Origin: Mycoplasma sp. Bg2
Lineage (GTDB): Bacteria; Bacillota_I; Bacilli_A; Mycoplasmatales; Hepatoplasmataceae
Assembly: GCA_001641225.1 (NCBI GenBank)
Contig: LSMY01000002.1
Coordinates: 124,001 to 188,000, forward strand
Direction of reading: 5' to 3'
DNA: 64,000 nucleotides
Shown here piece after piece: positions 21,010 through 32,549 of this stretch. Position numbers and translations under genes: made by a program. A model generated the notes under the pieces. The model ran no database searches and was not told the DNA's origin. It was given only the letters and a program-made list of their open reading frames with translations. The first letter of the stretch is position 1, and every line of letters starts with the position of its first letter.

Positions 21010-23418
21010 TTAGGCAATTCCTCTAAGATATAAATCATTTATTCTACCTAAATTATCTTTATGTTTACGATCGGCAACTTTATATTGTTCTTTTAATTGA
21101 TAATATTTAAATAATAATTTTGCTTTTTTACGATCTTCAAAGAATCCTTTTATATTTTTTCAAAGTTCACTTATTTTTTCACTTAAAGAATATTCTTTAC
21201 TTTTAAAAGTGGTTTTAAGTGTAATTGAAAATTCTTCTTTTATTTTTTGATTTTTAAGTGTTAATTGTTCTTCTTCTTTTTGATATTTTGAAGATTGTTT
21301 ATATGCAGAAATTTGATCTTTTAAAGTATCTTTTTCACTATCTCATTTTTCATTTTCTAAATTACTTTTTTCTTTAAATATTCCCCTTTGTTGAGAGAAA
21401 TTCTCATTTCCTGCTTTTTTAATTCCACTTTTTTCATCTTTTATTTTTGCTTTATTTTTTGCAATTTTTTGAAGTAGTTCATTAATTTTAGCTTCATTAT
21501 TTTTTGAACTATTAACTTCTTCTTCTTTTAATTTTTTGATTTCTTTTTTAAATCCTTTGTTTTCTTTTTTAATTTCCATTTTTAGTTCTTTAGATATACG
21601 TTTACTTTGTTGATTTTTAAATGTTAAACGCATTCCAAGGTAAATTATTGATGTTGCTACAAGTGCTGCAAAAATTACAGTAAATGCTCATACAAATGCA
21701 CCCAACATATAACTTTCAGTAAACACTGTTGATGGTACATATCCTAAAAATGGCGCAAGTGGACTACCAAGTCCTCCATAGAATTGGAAACCAAATGCAG
21801 TAACTAGTGTTCCGGCAATCATTCCTCCAATTACATTAGCAGGTACAAATACTTTTGGTTTTGCAATTGCAAATGGAATTGCTCCTTCAGTAATTCCAAC
21901 ACATCCCATAACAGAAGCATTAGTTCCTAAGGTTCTTTCTCCTCTATTAAAGTATTTTGGAAATAGTGTTACTGAGAAAAAGGCAGCTAATGGTGGAACA
22001 GAAATTGCTGATTGTGTTGCTGTTCCCGGAACAAAGTTCCAAGTATCAGGACTTCCTCCTAAGTTTACAGTTGCTAAGAAAACCATTGTTCCAAATACTA
22101 AAGCGGTTTTATTAATCGGCCCTCCAAGGTCAAATGCAATCATTCCCGCGACAACTGCTCCCAGTAGTAGTTCTCCTCCACTAAGACTATCTAATCCATT
22201 AAGACCAGCATATAATCCAGTAATAACAGGTTGTAATATTTCACCAAACACATATTTACACATTATTGCAGTAATTAATAACATTACAAATGGTAAAATC
22301 ATTAAATTAGCAATTCCTTTTATTGGTTTTGGTCATACTATTTTTTTGAATAATATAGCCATGTATCCAACAAAGAATCCAACTAATATTGCTCCTATAA
22401 ATCCTGTTCCAATTGGTGTTTCAGAACCTTCTGGACCAATAGTTGTTCCTAAGAAGTTTCCATCATTCATTAATCATCCGCCTAAAAAGGCAGGTGCAAA
22501 TGATATTTTACCAGCAAGTGAAAAAGCAATTGCAGCTGCAATTATTGGATAAATTAAATTCATTCCTGCTGCTCCAGCACTAAATAATGTAGCAGCTAAT
22601 CCACGTTCGTAAAATGATCAAACTTTTCCATATTCTGATCCAGGTGGAAGACCTCCTCATTCAGCATTAGCCCCTTCATTAACTATTGAAAATGCTCCAT
22701 CTTCACCAGCAGGTGTTGTATAGAACACATAATCTCCTAAATTAGTAATTGATCAATAATTAGGTGCTAATAAAATTGCCATAATATCTTCAGGTATAGT
22801 AATATCACCATTAATATAAATTGTACTAGCTGACAAGCCTTCAATTCCGGCTTTAGGACTTGCAATTGCACCTGATCAAGAGTATGTTGAAGGTACAATT
22901 CAACCTGGTTGCATTGCCCGTATATTACCAAGAGCCATTACTAGTCCAGCAGCAATAACTACCGGCACCATTCAACCAATGGCATACATTAAGTGTCTTA
23001 CAAAGTATGATTTTTTAAGTTCATCACCAACACCTTGGACAGCAGCTTGGTTACCGCCACCTTTCATGGTTACTTTATATGTTCTTGCACCAGAAATAGC
23101 ATTATTTATCAATTTTTCAGGATCAGTAATTGCTAAATTAGTGGTCGTCACATATACTTTTTTTCCAACAAAACGGTCTAAGTTAACTGTGATATCTGCT
23201 GCGATTAAAATTATATCCGCATCACGAATTTCTTTTGCAGTAAAAACGTTTTCCGGTCCAGCAGTTCCATGAGTTTCAACTTTTATTTCATGACCAAGTT
23301 CTTTACAACCACGTTCAATACCTTCTGCTGCCATAAAAGTATGAGCAATTCCTGCTGCACACCCAGTAACAGATAAGATTTTAAAATGCAATTCTTTTTC
23401 TTGTTTTTCGTTATCCAT
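21010..23418 (-). CDS. PTS fructose-family EIIBC with C-terminal coiled-coil tail
   Basis: 802 residues with many TGA-Trp codons. Residues 1-115 are the EIIB domain with phospho-cysteine 20 in SVTGCAAGIAHTFMA. Residues 135-595 are the EIIC membrane domain with the family signatures FDLGGPINK and GITEGAIPFAI. From about residue 600 to the end is a 200-residue Lys/Glu/Gln-rich coiled coil not found in ordinary fructose permeases, matching in style the tails of the two lactose-type EIIC proteins here. The operon order is mannosidase, IIBC, IIA, kinase with gaps of three and six bases. Confidence 0.9.
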
Positions 23419-23421
23419 GTT

Positions 23422-26031
23422 TTATCCTTTCTTTTTTTCTAATATAAATGTTTTTATTTGTCCTTTTCTAAAATCTGGGATTAAAAGTTTATTTGTTGCT
23501 TCTTTAACAAGCAAATCTTCAGTCTTTTCTAATAAATTTGTTTCATAAATTAAATAATTATCTGTAAAAATAATTTCTCCATTTTCTTTAACATCATTTT
23601 CATTAGGATTGTATATTCGTAAAACAAGAGAGTCTTTTACTTGTTTAATGATGGAAATGACAAGATCTGATGAAAGATTATTTTCTTTAATAATTTGTTT
23701 TTTTTCAGGTAAAGCTAAATCTAATTTATTGGACACAAAATATTTAACTGGTCCTGTAAATCTATTTAATTCTTGATTTTGATAATAAATATCTTTAGTA
23801 TTTTTAATTTGAGTAATTTTTTTAAGTTCACCTAAAGATAATTTATTAAAACTAAGATTTAGTTCGAAATTTAAATTTTGATGTAATTTGGCATCATTTG
23901 TAGGAACATATTTAAATTCTTGCCCAGAAGCAACCCCAGGTCTACGAAGCAAGTTAGGTTTTCCTAAAAAACTATTTGATCTAAACAAAGTGATTTCAAT
24001 TTTTCCCTCATCTTTCAATTCATATTCTTTAATTCCATTAAGAATGAATGATAATTGACTATTTTTATCTTTTGCAATTAAGTTTGAAAGAAGGGGGTAA
24101 ATTCCTGTTGGTTCTTCTTTTCAACCTAGTTCTTTTCAATTAGCAAGTTCTTTTTGAATGATTGGTCTTTCAATAAACCCAAATGGTGTATCTGCAATTG
24201 ATTTATTATAATTAATTTTAGAATTAAAAATAATTCTTCATCTTGCATCTGTACTTTGATTATTAGTTTTAATTTTTATATTTAATCATTTGTCATTTAA
24301 AAATAAATGAACTTTAAATTTTTGATTTAATGTTTTTCTATTTTTAATAAATTCTTCTAAATTACTAGAAACAATGTTTTCTACTTCAAATTCTAAAAAA
24401 ACATATTTCTCAAAGTTAAAATTTTTAATTGATTGTTCATTTATTAGTAAATGATTCCGGCTGCTTTTTTCAAGAGGTGATCAATCATATAAATCGCCGT
24501 CATCTGCATCGCTTACAATTTCAATGAAATTATTCAATTTAAGATTATTTATTTTATCAAGTAAAGTAATTTCATTATTTTCAATGCTTATTTTAAAATA
24601 AGCATTTTCAATTACTTTTGATTTTAATTCAAGAACAAAATTATTATTGGGGCCTTCTTCAACAAGAGTAATAATTTCATATGATAATGGCTGAAGTTCT
24701 TTTTTTAAATAAATCTCAGTTGCATAATAATATTTGCCTTTTTCATTATCAGCACTATCACGTTTTATTGACCCACAATAAACATGTTCTTGACTTGAAA
24801 TATAATAATCTATTTCTTGTTTTTCATTATCAAATAATTTAAAGTTTTTTTGTTTTGTATAAAGATTTAATTTATGCAATTTATTTGTTATATAAGGAAC
24901 TGTGTTAAAAATGAAAATATCATTATTTTTACCAACTGTTTCTGCAATTTTTCTTATTAGCATATCAACATATGAATCAGCTAATTCTTCACTTTGAATA
25001 AACCGATTTTTTATATTTCTATTAGTTTTATCAGAATTACATCCACCAGCTGAATCATGAGCACTATTTATTAACACATTTTTTCAAATCATTTTCATTA
25101 GGTGCTCATGTGTTTCAATATTTAAATTTGCAGTTAAAACTAGTAAAGGTTCTAAATTATTAATAATTTTATTTTCAATTCTGTGATTTAAGTGTTTTAA
25201 ATCATATCGATTTGAATAAATTGATCTGTGTATTTTATTATTTTCAGCATCAAGAAATTCTCCAGTATAAGTAGATAAATCAACACCTGAATATTTTTCA
25301 AAAATTTCTTCATATGTTCCTAATTCAAATTTATAATTGGGAAATTTTTTATTTAATTCAAATAATTTTTGATCAATATCTAAATCAACATAACGTTGAT
25401 CGCCAGAAACACTAACAACAATCTCTTCAAATTTTGATTGTGAAAAGAGTTTATCCAGTTCAGCAATCATTACTTTTTCATTTTCTCAGTAAATTGCTCC
25501 GCCATAATAATAGCCTTCTTTAATGTTATAAGCATCAACAGAAGAGCCATCATTTGATTTAAAAATAAATTCACGTTCATTACCTTTTTTACCACGCCAA
25601 AATATTATTTTGTCAATTGCAAAACCATTTAAAATTTTTGGTAAATCTTGTGATTGCCCAAAAGCATCAGGAATATAACCTATATTTCAACTTTTTCCAA
25701 GTTTATTAGCAAAATTAATTCCTGTTTGTAAATTTTTGACAATATTTTCTCCAGAAATGATCATTTGATCAGTCTGACTAAATCAAGGACCAGCCATTAT
25801 TTTTCCGGATAACATTAATTTCCCAATAATTTCTTTATCTTCAGGATGATCTTCTAGATATTCTTCAAGAAATGAAGTTTGTCCGTCCAAAATAAAATGT
25901 TGCAATTTTTTATCTTTAAATGCTTTAATTATTTCCTTAATGTCAAAATTTGCCAGTACTCTTACATTATTATTGGTGAAATATCATTCATAATCTCAAT
26001 GTGTACCTTGTATTACTATTATTTTTTTCAT
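23422..26031 (-). CDS. GH38 alpha-mannosidase (MngB-like)
   Basis: 869 residues, frame continuous when TGA is Trp. Zinc-binding and catalytic motifs: THWDYEWY at 10-17, probable nucleophile Asp88 in GPWFSQTDQM, GYIPDAFGQS around 118-127, and AHDSAGGC near 329. This is the bacterial branch that includes MngB, which hydrolyses phosphorylated mannosylglycerate taken up by a fructose-family PTS. The PTS permease starts three bases downstream, so a phospho-mannoside substrate is likely. The product would be mannose-6-phosphate plus the aglycone. ATG 26031 is the first codon of an operon with a 180-bp A+T-rich upstream region. Confidence 0.92.
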
Positions 26032-26212
26032 TTTAATATTTTATCAACTACCTTAATGACTTTTATTTAAATAAGATTAAAATATCATTTTAAGTAACTT
26101 TTTTTACTTTATTTAATGATTTAATCCTCGTTTAATTAATAATTTATTTTAAATTTTCTTCATTCTACAGTATTTATCTTGTTTGTTGTTTTTAACCCAT
26201 TAATCTAAATAA

Positions 26213-27628
26213 TTAATATGATTTATCATCAACATTAAGAATATTAGTGCTTGCTAATTGCTGCATAAATGTTGCTGATTTTTTAAAGATTCTTTTATTG
26301 GTTTCAAGATCTAATTCAATAAAACCATATCTATTTTTATAAGCATTCATCCATGATCAACTGTCAATATATGATCAAGTATGATAGCCAATTAAGTTTG
26401 AACCTTCTTCAAGGGCTTTATGGATTCAATAAAGATGCTCTTTATAAAAATCAACCCGATAATTATCTTGAATAATGCCATCAACTTTAAATCTTTGTTC
26501 ATCCGCTACACCCATTCCATTTTCAGAAATAAATGTTTTGATATTTTTATAATCCTTTTTAACAAAATTTAAAATATCATAAATTGCTTTTGGATAAATT
26601 TCTCACCCTCGATAAATATTCATTCTTTTTCCAACCATATCAAATGTATTGAACCAATGGCTAACAGGAGTAACAACACCATTTCAATCTGGAATATAAT
26701 CTAAAGCTCTTACTCTTGAGGGGGCATAGTAATTAATTCCCAAAATATCAATAGTTTGAGTTTTAAATAATTTTTCATCTTTTATAGAAATGTCTTCTTC
26801 AATTCATAATTTTCTTGCTTTAAGTTCTTCTATTAAATCTCTTGGAAAAACACCATTAATAATTGTGTCCATAAAAGGAATCCATTGAAAAAGATCAGCA
26901 AAATGGGCTGCTTCTAAATCTTTTGGATGATTTGATCTTGGTATAGCAGGTGAAACATTTAAAATTATTCCAATTTCACTTTTTAATTTTAATTCTCTAA
27001 AGCTTTTTACCGCTTGATGATGTGCCACAAGCATATTCCACATTGAAATTATTCCCATTTTAAAATTATTTATTGCAGGGTAATGAAGCCCATACCAGTA
27101 TTGACACTCAATAGAAACAATTGGTTCATTAAATGTAAATCAATAATCAACTTCATCTCCAAATACACTAAAAGCTGTTTTTGCATAATAATCATAATAA
27201 TCGATTATTTTTTTATTTGTTCAACCACCAATATCTTGTAAAAATAAAGGCAAATCAAAATGAAATAAATTAACAAATATTGTTAATTTTTGTTTTTTCA
27301 TTTCTTTAAAAACATTTTTATAGAATTTAACAGCTTCAAGATTAAGATTTTTTCCATCAGGAAGCAATCTTGCTCAAGAAATTGAAATACGTAATGAGTT
27401 AAGATTTAAATCTTTAGCTAATTGTAAATCTTCAGGATATTTTTCATAGAAATTATTTTGTGAATATTGTTGGTTAAAAAATCTATTTTTATCTTCAGTA
27501 AAAAATTGATCTCAAATAGTTGCGGATTTACCACCACGATGATCATTATGCCCATTTGGTTCTATTTGTTCTGCAGAAGTTGCGGAACCTCAAAAGAAAT
27601 TATTAGGAAATTTCAATTCATTTTTCAT
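26213..27628 (-). CDS. bgl: 6-phospho-beta-glucosidase (GH1), copy 3
   Basis: 471 residues. Catalytic Glu residues lie in TFNEPI and SENGMG, and the C-terminal GYHTWSYIDSWSW is intact. It is very similar to copy 2 over its whole length, including the start (KFPNNFFWGS), so one arose from the other. Unlike copies 1 and 2 it has no EIIA or EIIC partner of its own; it stands alone between the A-B-C terminator and the mannoside operon. Its upstream region carries the poly-A tract and 27-bp operator-like element shared with copy 2. AAGGAG lies before the start. Confidence 0.92.
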
Positions 27629-27668
27629 ATATATAATCTCCTTATTTTGTTATAAATCAATTATTTAA

Positions 27669-27684
27669 TTTTTTTTTTTTTTTT
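27669..27684 (-). repeat. 16-nt T homopolymer in the bgl copy 3 leader
   Basis: A run of 16 T on the plus strand (poly-A on the coding strand) about 40-55 bp upstream of the bgl copy 3 start. The matching position before bgl copy 2 has 14 T. Such a run is prone to length changes by slippage. Confidence 0.8.
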
Positions 27685-27704
27685 GTTCTTTAAGACTTTA
27701 CTAA

Positions 27705-27731
27705 GATATACATGTAAGGGGATGTATATAC
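27705..27731 (-). promoter_or_regulatory. Operator-like inverted repeat upstream of bgl copy 3
   Basis: ATATACAT and ATGTATAT flank an 8-bp GTAAGGGG core, within a 27-bp element identical to one at 34038-34064. Read on the coding strand, the right half TGTATATC could serve as an extended -10, so a repressor binding the dyad would cover the promoter. The 27732-27889 stretch beyond it is A+T-rich with no gene. Confidence 0.55.
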
Positions 27732-27889
27732 TTCAAATTAAACAAATTAATTTTAAAATATTCTTAGATATATTTAAAGCAAAAAAAATAACTGTTAAGT
27801 TATTATTAATTAATTTTATTTTTTATTGTAATATTTAAAAAAATACTTCTTTTATATGAATTAAATCTAAAAAATATTTTTAATAATTG

Positions 27890-27914
27890 AAAAAGAAGAG
27901 CACTGCTCTTCTTT
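27890..27914 (-). terminator. Intrinsic terminator after cassette 2 (gene C2)
   Basis: AAAAAGAAGAGC / GCTCTTCTTTTT with loop ACT and T-runs, about 30 bp past the stop of C2 on the minus strand. It separates cassette 2 from bgl copy 3. Confidence 0.82.
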
Positions 27915-27944
27915 TTATAAATTGTTTTTTATATTTATTCTATT

Positions 27945-28148
27945 TTAAATAATGATAATTAGAATTATTGCTATAAACAACATAATTAATAATGTTCAAC
28001 TAATAAAAAAAGATATTCCAATTACTTTCCATTTTGAAAAAGATAATTCAATATTTTTTCTTGAAAAATTAATAAAGCTTCAAAAAATAAATGGTGTTAC
28101 AAATAATATTGCTATTATTAAGCTGACAATTGTTAGTAAGGCTGCCAT
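27945..28148 (-). CDS. Small two-helix membrane protein C2
   Basis: 67 residues, two hydrophobic segments with a Lys-rich loop. Aligned with C1 (9786-9986), the pattern FIFWSFINF ... FSKWKVI ... SWTLLI is conserved while the remainder varies, indicating selection on specific residues. An in-frame TAA lies immediately before its ATG and belongs to gene B2, so translation is coupled. Last gene of cassette 2. Function unknown. Confidence 0.7.
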
Positions 28149-28808
28149 TTATTTTAAAAGTCCCGTTAGAAATCCAGAATTTATCTCTTTATAATAATCT
28201 TTAAACCCTAGTCGAAACATTCTTTTTGCCATTCATCCATTAATATTTTGATATTCTAAAGGAAATGGCGTTTTCATTGAACGTGAAATTGTTATTTTAG
28301 CTTTTATTAATTCATTAATTGTAATTTTTCTATTTTTGCTTTTTTTAAATTTTAAAACAAATTTATCTAAATAAATTACATCATTATCAATATATTGAAA
28401 TTCAACTATTTGAGGAATATTAATAACTTCTAAATTATTAAATGATTTAAAAATTTCTTTTTCAATTATAGTAATTTTATAAATATGAAGTGGTTTCTTA
28501 CTAAAAATATAATCACAAATCAATAATGATTCATATGTTGTATCATCACTGAAAGTTTTTAAATAAGAATTTATAATATTTTTAAAACCTTTAATTTGTT
28601 TTTTATTTGCAACTGTCGGAACTTTTATTTTTTTCTTTTGTTGATATATTTTTCGGTGTTCAGCAGTATTTGAATAATACTTTCTATCTTCTAAATTTAA
28701 TAAAACCTTTTCAAATTCTTCGGCTGTAGTTGGATTCTTATTTTTAATCTTATATGCTTTAAATGAAGTAATATCTTTTTCAGTTACATATCTTTTATTG
28801 GTTGTCAT
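28149..28808 (-). CDS. Unknown PTS-linked protein B2
   Basis: 219 residues, paralog of B1. Soluble, basic, with the conserved EKDITSF start, a YSNTAEHRKIYQQ block and the invariant MKTPFPLE near residue 180. One TGA-Trp follows that motif. It begins one base after A2 and ends immediately before C2, giving the same A-B-C order as in cassette 1. The conserved order despite a different position relative to the PTS genes argues for a joint function, which I cannot name. Confidence 0.75.
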
Positions 28809-28809
28809 T

Positions 28810-29244
28810 TTAAATAATCTTCATTTCTTTTTCTAATTCATTTTTATATTTTTTTCTTCAATTAATTGGATTTTCATCTTTTAATTTATTAATAAGTAAA
28901 TTATTAATCCATTCTGGTTCTTGTACAATTAATTCTTTATATGAATGTATTTCTTTTAATTTTATAATTTTTTTTATTGTAGAAATTCTTATTTCTGCTA
29001 AAGTTGTTGTTGAAGTTAAAGGATCAAAATTATCAACAAGAAGAAGCACATCAGAAATTAGATTTTGAATTATTTTAGTCAATTCTTTTTTTCTTTTATC
29101 ATTTAACTTTAGTTGATTTTTTTTCAATTTTAAAATTTCTTTGCTTTTAATCTTATTAAGTCTTTTTTGATATAAAGTAAAAACTATAAAAAATATAATA
29201 GTAAATATTATTAAACTAATTAAAATTCATCTTGATAATTCCAT
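28810..29244 (-). CDS. Unknown PTS-linked membrane protein A2
   Basis: 144 residues. An N-terminal membrane helix (about residues 6-23) is followed by Lys-rich coiled-coil-like sequence and the shared LLLVDNFDPL segment. Near the C-terminus INWRKKYKNELEKE corresponds to the Trp/Lys-rich end of A1. The ATG at 29244 is chosen because it restores the N-terminal anchor present in A1. It follows EIIB2 after 66 bp in the same direction. Confidence 0.75.
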
Positions 29245-29273
29245 TATTTTTTTGTTTTCTTTTTATAATTTAA

Positions 29274-29315
29274 CATAAATACGTAGTAGTAGTAGTAAAC
29301 ACAGAAGTATTTATG
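29274..29315. repeat. Inverted repeat with GTA repeats between IIB2 and gene A2
   Basis: CATAAATAC (29274-29282) and GTATTTATG (29307-29315) are perfect 9-bp complements separated by 24 nt containing four tandem GTA units. It overlaps the stop of IIB2. It could be an RNA hairpin that sets the relative expression of the PTS and the A-B-C genes. Confidence 0.4.
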
Positions 29316-29625
29316 ATTTTATTTTCATTAATTTTTCTGCTTGTTTAATGATTGCATCAGCATCGAGCATCCCATAAGCCATTGAATTAATAATATCAAT
29401 TGGTTTAAGTGGAAACATCGTAATAAATTGTTTTAGATTAAATCTCAAACCAGGACTTAATAAAATGACATCATAATTTGGAATCAAATCTTGAGCAAGT
29501 GCTTGTCCGCATGCTTCAACCTTGTATTCTTTATTATCTTTTTTTGCTTGTTGTTGCATTTTTTCAACAACAAGCGAAGTTGAGGTTCCGGCTGAGCATA
29601 CTAATAATATTTTTAATTTTTCCAT
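29311..29625 (-). CDS. PTS lactose/cellobiose-type EIIB, cassette 2
   Basis: 104 residues. Active-site Cys10 in LLVCSAGTSTS. Together with IIA2 and IIC2 it forms a second complete permease. In this cassette EIIB is encoded after EIIC, 34 bp downstream, whereas in cassette 1 it is the first PTS gene, so the cassette was reshuffled as well as duplicated. Confidence 0.92.
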   Translation of the reverse strand: MEKLKILLVCSAGTSTSLVVEKMQQQAKKDNKEYKVEACGQALAQDLIPNYDVILLSPGLRFNLKQFITMFPLKPIDIINSMAYGMLDADAIIKQAEKLMKIKS

Positions 29626-29659
29626 TTGTCTCTCTTTATTATTTCTATTTAAATAAATT

Positions 29660-32104
29660 TTATTTTCTTTTAGCTTCGACTATTTTTGCTTTTGCAATAA
29701 GAACATCATATTTCTCTTTTGCTTTTGTTTTTTTTATAGCTGAATAATCTACAAAATCATTTTTTAAAGCTTTTATTTTGCTATTTAAAATTAGAATCTT
29801 GTCATCTGAACCAACTTTTTCATTTAATCTATCAATTTTCAATTTTAAATTATCAATTTTTATTGTATTTTTTCTTTCTTTCATAAGAACAAGATTATCT
29901 GATTTTTCATTTACTCTTACAGATTTATTTAATAATTTTTGTTGTTTTACTAATGATCTTAATTCAGTATTAATTGTTTTAATTCTTTTTTTATTTTCAG
30001 AAATAATTGGATTATGTTTATTTTCTTTACCTTCTAATTTATTTTTTAAAATAAGATTAAATTTTTCATCAACTAAATCTTTTGAAACTTTATAATTTTT
30101 AAAACCTTTTTTAACATGAATTTGAATATTCATAAAATCAATAAATTTATTTTCAAAGTTTTTCTTTTTAATGTTTAGAACATTAAATTCTTCATTTATT
30201 TGATCCAAATTTTTAATTTCCCGACCTTGCTCTTCACTGACATCTAATTTCATTTTTATTTCTTTAATTTTTGATTTTAAATCATCATATTCTTTATATT
30301 CCCCAGAATTTAATTCTGCTCTTGCTTGTTTTCTTACATCAAGTAAAACAAAGGGCAGATAACTACAGAAAACAAAAAGAAATACTACTGCTGTTCAAAT
30401 AAATGATCTTCAATCTTGAGTTGATAAAAATCCTGAAATAAAGATCGGTGTTGTTCAAGGCAGAAGTATTGTTGTTGGATTTAATCATCCAGCTGCAGTA
30501 ATTAAGAAAATAAATACTCCAGCAACTGGCATTACAAACATAAAAGGAATTGCTCATAAAGGATTTAAAATAATAGGCAATCCAAATAATACTGGTTCAT
30601 TAATTTGAAAAATTCCTGAAGGAGTTGCTACATTAGCAATTGCTCGATGTTGAGGTGATTTTGAAAATATAAAAATTGCAGTTAATAATGCAATTGTTGC
30701 TCCTGCTCCCCCCATCATAAGGAAAGCATTTTCAGTTTGATCAGTAAATGTAAATAGAAGTCCAGAAGCAATTGCTGCATCAACATCACCATTAAAAGCG
30801 GCCAATACTTCAACATTATGTAGCCCGGCAGTAGTTCAAATTAAAGAAATTACTGGAGCTAAAATATTATTCCCATGAATTCCAAAGAATCAGAAAAAGC
30901 CAACTAAAAACATTAGGACAAATACAAATCCAGCAGTATCAGCAGCATTTTGAACTGGTAAAACAAGAATTGTATTTACAGCATTAATTACATAATATCA
31001 TTCACCATTAATTACGTATGTTGATGCTCCTTGAACAACAACCAATGTTCCTATTGTTCCATCATAGGTATATTTAATATTTACAAAGTTATCTTTACTA
31101 GCCAATTGTTCCATATTTATAAGCTGAACATTATCAATTGAAAAATATGTTGAATTATTTGCTAATAATTGATTAGTAGCCTCAGTTTGAAGATATTGTC
31201 AAAGTACTATAGATTCTTCTCCTACTTCTACTTCTCAAATGTCATTATCTTTACTTAATTCTGCTAAATTATAACTATTATAAAATGTATTATATTGCCC
31301 TATATAATAATAAAATTGTGATCCTTCATTAATATTAAGTGTGGATGTACCATTAAAAACTATTCCATTCTCTTCTAATAAATAATCAAATTGTACATTT
31401 ATCCCAAAGCTAAAGGTTCCAGCAACTTCTGTTTTACCAAATCCAACTCCGTAAGCAAATGCCCCTCAAATTGGTTGTATTAATCCAAAGATCAATACTG
31501 TAAAAATAACTGGGAATAACACAGCAAATGAATTTGATACTGCTGGTGGAACTCCATCAGGCATGTGCACTGAAAATTTACCATTAGAGGCTAGATGATG
31601 GAAAATTGTTGGTCCTCCAAGTCCCCCAATCATGGCAAATAAGATTCCTGTTGAACCAAAAAATCCAGTAGGGGAAAATCATACTACACTAGAAGCTGAC
31701 CCTGCAGCAACCGGCTGTAGAACTAGAAAACATGCTAGTCCAATCCCAGCTCCAGCAATTTTATTGTCTCCATAAGATCCTGATAGAAAGTATCCAAACA
31801 GGAAAGCGATATAAATTGAAAAAAATGACATTGTAGCATCTGTAATTCCAATAAAAACTGGAGATACATAAAATGAGAATTTCATTCAACCAGCTGAACC
31901 ATTAGCGCCAGTTCAGGTTGCTAATAAGCTATTTCCATCAACAATTACTGAATTAATTAGTATTGCAAATGATCCAACAATAATAAAAGGGATAAAAGAA
32001 GCAAATCCATCTCTAATTGCAGAAAGATGCTTTTGATTACCAACCTTTTGACCAATAACCGCAACTTTTTCTCCGATATTTTCAAATATTTTATTTGAAT
32101 TCAT
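29660..32104 (-). CDS. PTS lactose/cellobiose-type EIIC with inserted domain and coiled-coil tail, cassette 2
   Basis: 814 residues, frame continuous with TGA-Trp. Core EIIC segments at about 1-222 and 368-590 include MPDGVPPAVSNSF and FQINEPVLFGLPIILNP. Residues 225-368 are a polar, Asn/Tyr/Trp-rich insertion, and residues 591-814 form a Lys/Glu-rich predicted coiled coil. The membrane core is clearly homologous to IIC1, while the insert and tail have diverged much more but keep their length and character. It uses phosphate from EIIB2 to phosphorylate an incoming beta-glucoside. Confidence 0.9.
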
Positions 32105-32240
32105 CTTTTTTCCTTTCTTATAAATTTAATAATTAATAGTCTTTTTGACTATCTAAATCTTTATTCTATTCAAAATAAAATCTAGATTTATAATTTAATC
32201 TTATTTAATTTAGTTTTTTACAGTCTATAGCAAGATCTTT

Positions 32241-32531
32241 TTAAAAAAGAATTTTTACAAGATTTAATACAGTTTCGGCACTAATCATTTGATCTTCTGC
32301 ATGTACATATAAAATATCAATTGTAATTGGTGTTTTTACATCAATTGTTAAACATTTAAAATGCTCTTGACTAGCTAATTTTAAATTTTTTTCTGCTTCT
32401 AAAATATGTTTTTTAGCAAGAACATTATTTCCGGCTTTAAATTCATTCATTGCTTCAAAAGCTAGTGATTTTGCAACCCCTGAATATGTAATTATCATCA
32501 TTGATACTTGAGCTAACTCATCTTTTCCCAT
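32241..32531 (-). CDS. PTS lactose/cellobiose-type EIIA, cassette 2
   Basis: 96 residues. Phospho-acceptor His in YVHAEDQMIS near the C-terminus (about residue 76). It is highly similar to IIA1. It follows bgl copy 2 by 18 bp. The 136 bp between it and IIC2 contain a small hairpin (ATAGTC/GACTAT near 32133-32149) and no further gene. Confidence 0.92.
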   Translation of the reverse strand: MGKDELAQVSMMIITYSGVAKSLAFEAMNEFKAGNNVLAKKHILEAEKNLKLASQEHFKCLTIDVKTPITIDILYVHAEDQMISAETVLNLVKILF

Positions 32532-32549
32532 TTCTATTCCTTTCTTTTC

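Noticed and set aside
26032..26212. Possible small gene between the mannosidase and bgl copy 3
   Set aside because: No frame with start, ribosome site and plausible length; likely the promoter region of the mannoside operon.
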